Below are positions 59,800-64,000 of a stretch of 64,000 nt of DNA, piece by piece. Made by a program: the position numbers and the translations under genes. Source of the stretch: Pedobacter africanus (GTDB taxonomy: Bacteria > Bacteroidota > Bacteroidia > Sphingobacteriales > Sphingobacteriaceae); assembly GCF_900176535.1 (NCBI RefSeq), contig NZ_FWXT01000001.1:744001-808000 (forward strand), written 5' to 3'. The notes under the pieces were generated by a model, which saw only the letters and a program-made list of their open reading frames with translations, was not told the DNA's origin and made no database searches. Position 1 is the stretch's first letter, and every line of letters begins with the position of its first letter.

Positions 59800-60498
59800 C
59801 TAATTGAAGTTAATTGGTAATGAAAGTGTAATTACTACTGGTTTGCCGTCTTGCTTACCGGGTTCCCAATTGGGCATTTTATTTATTAAGTTAATAGCCT
59901 CGCGGTCGTATTCCGAGCTTAAACTACTGATGACAGTCGGATTTACTGCTTTGCCTTCAGTATTAATTTTGAACCGTACAATTACCTGCCCTTTTACAAT
60001 CGGAATACCTTCAGGATGTTTAACATGCTTTACTATAAATTCATTCAGCGCCGATTTCCCTCCTGGAAACCTTGGTGCACGCTGAATTACCTTAAATTCT
60101 TTTACCGGCTTTCCATTCTCTATCTTAAACACAGGCACTAACTCCCATTCGTTGGTAATTTCTCCTTTTTCATCGTATTGGCAAACTTGTGTCTCTTTGC
60201 TGTCCTCATAGGTAACATCCATTTGCTTTTTCCCGTTTCTGTACCAGTACTTAAACTCCCCATTTTTTATATCTGGATCTAGAGAACTATAAAAGCCCTC
60301 CATTTGTAAAGATCCGGTTTCGTAATAGTCCTTTACCCTGTAGTTGTTTATATCTAATTTTTCTATTACCCTGGAATAATGTCTTTCACTGACGTGCTGC
60401 GTTTTTTCCCATTTGTTATTATACCAAATGGTGTCAGGTTTTTGGGCGAGAGCCTGTTGACCAAGAGAGAGTGCTAAAAAAGTAATGATCATCTTCAT
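59800..60498 (-). CDS. TonB C-terminal-domain protein with MORN-like repeats
   Basis: A 232-residue protein taken from ATG 60498, which gives a signal peptide (IITFLALSLGQQALAQ). The middle has MORN-like repeats (YYETGSLQMEGFYSSL, NGEFKYWYRNGKKQMD). The C-terminal domain is TonB-like (KGQVIVRFKINTEGKAVNPT, NKMPNWEPGKQDGKPV). No N-terminal TonB transmembrane anchor. In Bacteroidota such proteins act as periplasmic TonB-like or toxin-like accessories. Confidence 0.8.
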   Translation of the reverse strand: MKMIITFLALSLGQQALAQKPDTIWYNNKWEKTQHVSERHYSRVIEKLDINNYRVKDYYETGSLQMEGFYSSLDPDIKNGEFKYWYRNGKKQMDVTYEDSKETQVCQYDEKGEITNEWELVPVFKIENGKPVKEFKVIQRAPRFPGGKSALNEFIVKHVKHPEGIPIVKGQVIVRFKINTEGKAVNPTVISSLSSEYDREAINLINKMPNWEPGKQDGKPVVITLSLPINFN

Positions 60499-60684
60499 AT
60501 CTACAAATCTAGTATTAAGAATATATTTCCAACCATACGATTTTGTGGTACAAAGAGATAGAATTCTATTTCGATCATGCATTTTTGTATTGTCCTCATA
60601 AGTCTTAAATTGCAGTTACAACTTGACAAGCGCTTTTATCTCCCGATACTTTATTTCTGGTTTTAACTGACGAATAATGGAAAT

Positions 60685-63600
60685 ATGAGAAAACACCTGA
60701 AATATATTGATGGGAACTCCGACAAATTCTGGCAAATTGAAGTAAATGGTTCCGAATATACTGTTACCTATGGCAGAAACGGCACAAGCGGAACCTCACA
60801 AACCAAAACTTTTACAAGTGGTGAAGAATGCCTGAAAGTGGCAGAAAAGCTATTGAACGAGAAAATAAAAAAAGGGTATTCTGAAAATGGCGAGGTAGTG
60901 CCTGGTTCTGCCATTAAGAATAACAAAAAAACATCATCATCCTCTTCCGCCAATATAAATGAGGTACTGGCCACTTACGATGCTCTGGTTAAATCCGGAA
61001 ATGTGGCCGAGCTCCTTCCCTTTTTACAAGAACATTCAAAGGGAAATCTTGAAGCGCTAAAAAAGCAGATCAGGAAAAACAAAAAATATTGGATGGATTT
61101 TATTGACCTCAGTAAAGAACCAGGGGCTAAATTTAATCATTCGCGATGGGGTATCCGCGCCAATGATGCACAAAAAGAAGTCATCGTACTTAGCGCCCTA
61201 GCCCTGTTCAATAAAACCGAAATAAATCCCTGGCATGAAGTTTTCCAATTCCTGGAAAAGGCCCACGAACCTCAGATTATGGCAGTGCTGGAATGGTCTT
61301 CCCCCGGCTGGATAGCAGACTTCATACTCCAAAAGTTAAGACAAGATGAATGGCGAAAGTTCGACTACCAGGCCTTACGTCTCCTTGAAGCCAGGGGATT
61401 TGTAAGCTGGTCGCCCGAATTGTATGCGATGTGCATCTCATGCTTTACCCAGTGGGCCTCAAAAATTACTGTAAGAGATTACATCAGCTACGTTACAACA
61501 GATACCCTGGCGTACCAGCGTGATGTGCCTGAATTGTTTAATTATGAGACAAACTTACACAACCTGCCCTTTAGGGATAATGATCAGCAGGATTACAATA
61601 TATTCAATGCCTGGGAAATTATCTATCAAACATTGCTTCAGGAAGGTAAACTGGACCGCAAACAATTCATCTCACAAGCCATCCTCATACAAACCAAAGA
61701 CTGGAGCAATAACCTCAAATCTTTCTTTAGAAAAAGGTTAACCAGCCTGAACCCGGAAGCAGAAGAATTAATGGTACACCAGGAGCATATTTTTGCCTGT
61801 TTACAATACCCTTATGCCCCTGTAGGCAATTTTGCAATGGAACTGCTCAAAAAGATGTATGAGCATAAGAAATTTAATGCCACTTCATTTTTGGATTGGC
61901 TGGAGCCTGTGATGATGGGTAACGACAACAAAACGGCCATCAAATCTGCGCTTCCTGTTTTGGAAAAAATGACCAGGCTGTATCCAAAACTAAGTAAAAA
62001 AATAAGCTCGCTTGTTGCAGATGTATACCTGATCCCTGATTTGAACCTGCAAGAACGGGCTACCAAAGTACTGCTAAAAATCACTTCTGCAAAGGATAAG
62101 GACCTGCAGGAAAAGCTGGCGGGCTATACTTCACTCATGCAGGGGAGCATTTCGGCAAATTTGGGCGAGTTACTACCCGGAGGCGCACAAACCGAATATA
62201 CAGCGGCCACAGAAACCTATCATTTTACACCTGAGACAAGAAAAGTACTGCTCGAAGAAGTTGTACTACCTAAAGACTGGAACGACATCATTTACCTGTT
62301 TGGAAGCTTTATCAATTCGGATGAAGTCCTGGATACAGAAGTCCTGCTGAATACTTATATAACCCAAAAGCATCTTTTTCCGGCCGATTATGCTACCCAG
62401 CTCAATCCTTATAAAAAACAGCTGGAAAAGAAATATTTTGACAGCATCCATAAGGCTTATACCAGCGTATTCCTGCAACAAAAGATGTATGATATGAATT
62501 ATGCATTAAGGATAAAAGATAACAGTTATCATAAAACCCGGACTTTATTACTGATTAAGCCTATGTTATATGCTGTGCAGGAACAAATGAACAACACTTC
62601 AAGCCTATCGCTACTATCATTTCCAACGCACAAACCTTATTGGATAGCACCAAAAGTTTTAATGGAAAGATTAATTGCCCGACAAAATAATAACATCAAG
62701 ATCAATTACCTGGATCTGAACATTGCCATAGGGCGGATGCCGCGCGAACAAACAAATGAAGCCATTCCGTTGTTGGATCAACTCACAGGTGAGCTAAAAA
62801 ACCTGATGGCATTTTGCCTGGGTACCACCAAAGAAATTACTTTTAAAACCAATTCCCTACTGGGCAAGCTGGTCTCAAAAGTAACTGGAGATGACACCGA
62901 TTACAAGGCTATAAAGAGTGTAGCTGCACGGACCTATTATCCGCAGGAAATATTCCCGCAGTTTGAAGACACTTACCTTAAAAATTATCCTTTTGTTGTT
63001 GCCCCTTTTAAACCGGAGCTGGAAATTAAAGAACAATGGAATGAATACATGAATTATAACACCAAGCAAAAGGAACGGTCACCTTCCTGGTACGAACTGA
63101 GCTTTAAGGTTCCGGGGTATCAAAATGTACCTGACTATTGTTTGTTCGGTATCGACATGTATGGCAGGAAAAATACCTGGGAATATCATATGGGCAGTGA
63201 AGGAAATGTTTACTACTGGCACAGTCTGATGCCGCAAAATGCAGATGCGCTTGCCTGCTTCCTTATTCACTCTTCCTGCTCAAATGCAGACAAAGGTGGA
63301 AATGAGCTAAAAGGCTTTTTAAATTTGCTAAACAACGGGGGCTTTCCTTTTTCCGACCTGAGCACACTGGTATTTGCCTGTACCTTTTTCCAAAGTAAAA
63401 AAGAAATTCGTTTAATGGCTGCCGAAGTGCTTATCAACCTGGTAGAGCAGCAGACCATTGATATAACCTTGCTTGCAGAAAAACTGGGTTACCTTGCCTT
63501 AAATAAATACGGTGCATTTCTACGTTTGGTAGAAGGCATCGGGACTTTGAAAGATGTATCTTCCTTGCACAATTCCGCCTATCTGCAATTGTCGGAAGGC

Positions 63601-63780
63601 ATATTTAAACAACTTAACAATGCCGAAAAGCTACCGGTTAACTTTAAAAAAATGGCAGAGCACTACGTTGATGTATTGTATAAAACCAATCAGCAACCCT
63701 CAGCAATATCAATAACATTCTACAGCAAATGGAAAGACAATGCCTCATTAAAGGCTTTGATTAAACAAATCATTAAATAA
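60685..63780 (+). CDS. WGR-domain and DUF6493-type protein, 1031 aa
   Basis: A 1031-residue cytoplasmic protein. Residues 1-75 form a WGR domain (KFWQIEVNGSEYTVTYGRNG, then CLKVAEKLLNEKIKKGY). A long helical ARM/HEAT-like region (about 90-840) follows, and then a distinct C-terminal domain (YELSFKVPGYQNVPDYCLFG, then SCSNADKGGNELKG). This arrangement is the DUF6493 type linked to WGR in my recollection. WGR domains bind nucleic acid ends in PARPs and MolR-like proteins. Function unknown; possibly nucleic-acid surveillance. It is followed 3 bases later by a second gene. Confidence 0.8.
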   Translation: MRKHLKYIDGNSDKFWQIEVNGSEYTVTYGRNGTSGTSQTKTFTSGEECLKVAEKLLNEKIKKGYSENGEVVPGSAIKNNKKTSSSSSANINEVLATYDALVKSGNVAELLPFLQEHSKGNLEALKKQIRKNKKYWMDFIDLSKEPGAKFNHSRWGIRANDAQKEVIVLSALALFNKTEINPWHEVFQFLEKAHEPQIMAVLEWSSPGWIADFILQKLRQDEWRKFDYQALRLLEARGFVSWSPELYAMCISCFTQWASKITVRDYISYVTTDTLAYQRDVPELFNYETNLHNLPFRDNDQQDYNIFNAWEIIYQTLLQEGKLDRKQFISQAILIQTKDWSNNLKSFFRKRLTSLNPEAEELMVHQEHIFACLQYPYAPVGNFAMELLKKMYEHKKFNATSFLDWLEPVMMGNDNKTAIKSALPVLEKMTRLYPKLSKKISSLVADVYLIPDLNLQERATKVLLKITSAKDKDLQEKLAGYTSLMQGSISANLGELLPGGAQTEYTAATETYHFTPETRKVLLEEVVLPKDWNDIIYLFGSFINSDEVLDTEVLLNTYITQKHLFPADYATQLNPYKKQLEKKYFDSIHKAYTSVFLQQKMYDMNYALRIKDNSYHKTRTLLLIKPMLYAVQEQMNNTSSLSLLSFPTHKPYWIAPKVLMERLIARQNNNIKINYLDLNIAIGRMPREQTNEAIPLLDQLTGELKNLMAFCLGTTKEITFKTNSLLGKLVSKVTGDDTDYKAIKSVAARTYYPQEIFPQFEDTYLKNYPFVVAPFKPELEIKEQWNEYMNYNTKQKERSPSWYELSFKVPGYQNVPDYCLFGIDMYGRKNTWEYHMGSEGNVYYWHSLMPQNADALACFLIHSSCSNADKGGNELKGFLNLLNNGGFPFSDLSTLVFACTFFQSKKEIRLMAAEVLINLVEQQTIDITLLAEKLGYLALNKYGAFLRLVEGIGTLKDVSSLHNSAYLQLSEGIFKQLNNAEKLPVNFKKMAEHYVDVLYKTNQQPSAISITFYSKWKDNASLKALIKQIIK

Positions 63781-63783
63781 ACC

Positions 63784-64000
63784 ATGACAGATTTACAAAT
63801 TCAATATAAAGGTATATCTACCTATACAAAATCTAAGGGCATCAGCAGCCTTGTTCTGGCTCACCAAACGGAAATAGAAAGTGTGAACAATATTCCCTGT
63901 TTCTTTTGGGGCAGTTTAACCGACCCATATGTAACCGCCAAATGCTGGAGTACAATTGCTAAAGTGGTAAGGTCAAGCTTCGGCCCTATCCCGCCCAGCC
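63784..64000 (+). CDS. Downstream partner of WGR-DUF6493 protein (partial)
   Basis: ATG 63784 starts three bases after the WGR gene stop, and the frame is open to base 64000 (72 residues seen). Sequence TDLQIQYKGISTYTKSKGIS, then FFWGSLTDPYVTAKCWSTIAK. No family is recognised from the N-terminus. In genomes I recall, WGR-DUF6493 genes are followed by SWIM-type and AAA/VWA genes. Whether this is one of them cannot be seen. Confidence 0.6.
   Translation, partial: MTDLQIQYKGISTYTKSKGISSLVLAHQTEIESVNNIPCFFWGSLTDPYVTAKCWSTIAKVVRSSFGPIPPS

Overview
The window looks like a Bacteroidota chromosome, most likely Sphingobacteriaceae and Pedobacter-like. Supporting signs are SusC/SusD outer-membrane pairs with an ECF sigma/FecR switch, sulfatases, HYC_CC_PP and DUF4468-type proteins, and many promoters of the Bacteroidota form TTG/TTTG-N19/20-TAnnTTTG. 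The genus is inferred from these features; no 16S rRNA gene or other definitive marker is present.

Region 1 (1-17.7 kb) is the right part of a prophage inserted beside a tRNA-Gly gene. It ends in a tyrosine integrase (16372-17580). Inward lie a NUMOD4/HNH endonuclease, a small XRE protein, two exported cargo proteins and an S24-type repressor. From a promoter at about 13.74 kb a long leftward early operon of densely overlapping small genes runs off the left edge. It carries a single-strand annealing protein candidate, a YqaJ nuclease, a DUF6291 protein, a cytosine methyltransferase-like protein and, at the edge, NinG. A second divergent switch (7.8-7.9 kb), with two TGTAG-N10-CTACA operators and an apparently leaderless small regulator, sits inside this operon. 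The structural genes and the other attachment site are outside the window.

Region 2 (17.6-21.2 kb) has a tRNA-Gly/Leu/Gly cluster with promoter and terminators, recX, two envelope proteins and an odd tRNA-Cys. Region 3 (21.2-34.1 kb) holds a VOC protein, a YCF48-like protein and a leftward copper/silver resistance cluster. That cluster comprises CopA, CopZ-like HMA, a strong terminator, HYC_CC_PP, a periplasmic HMA protein, CusA in two ORFs, CusC, two CusB-type adaptors and DUF3347. The pump would move periplasmic Cu+/Ag+ out of the cell while CopA clears the cytoplasm.

Region 4 (34.2-39.6 kb) has an ankyrin lipoprotein, an AraC regulator, a divergent NmrA/HxlR pair with a clear operator, and the tRNA selenation pair mnmH-selD. 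Region 5 (39.6-51.1 kb) is a sulfatase-rich polysaccharide utilisation locus: ECF sigma, FecR, SusC, SusD and three sulfatases. fecR and susC each carry an apparent one-base frameshift. Region 6 (51.1-64 kb) is mixed: a GlxA-type regulator, two TlpA-like thioredoxins, small stress/membrane proteins, Hsp20, an LMW-PTP-like protein, an AAC(3)-I-like acetyltransferase, a DinB/YfiT protein, an FMN reductase and a TonB C-terminal protein. It ends with a 1031-residue WGR-DUF6493 protein whose downstream partner is cut by the window edge.
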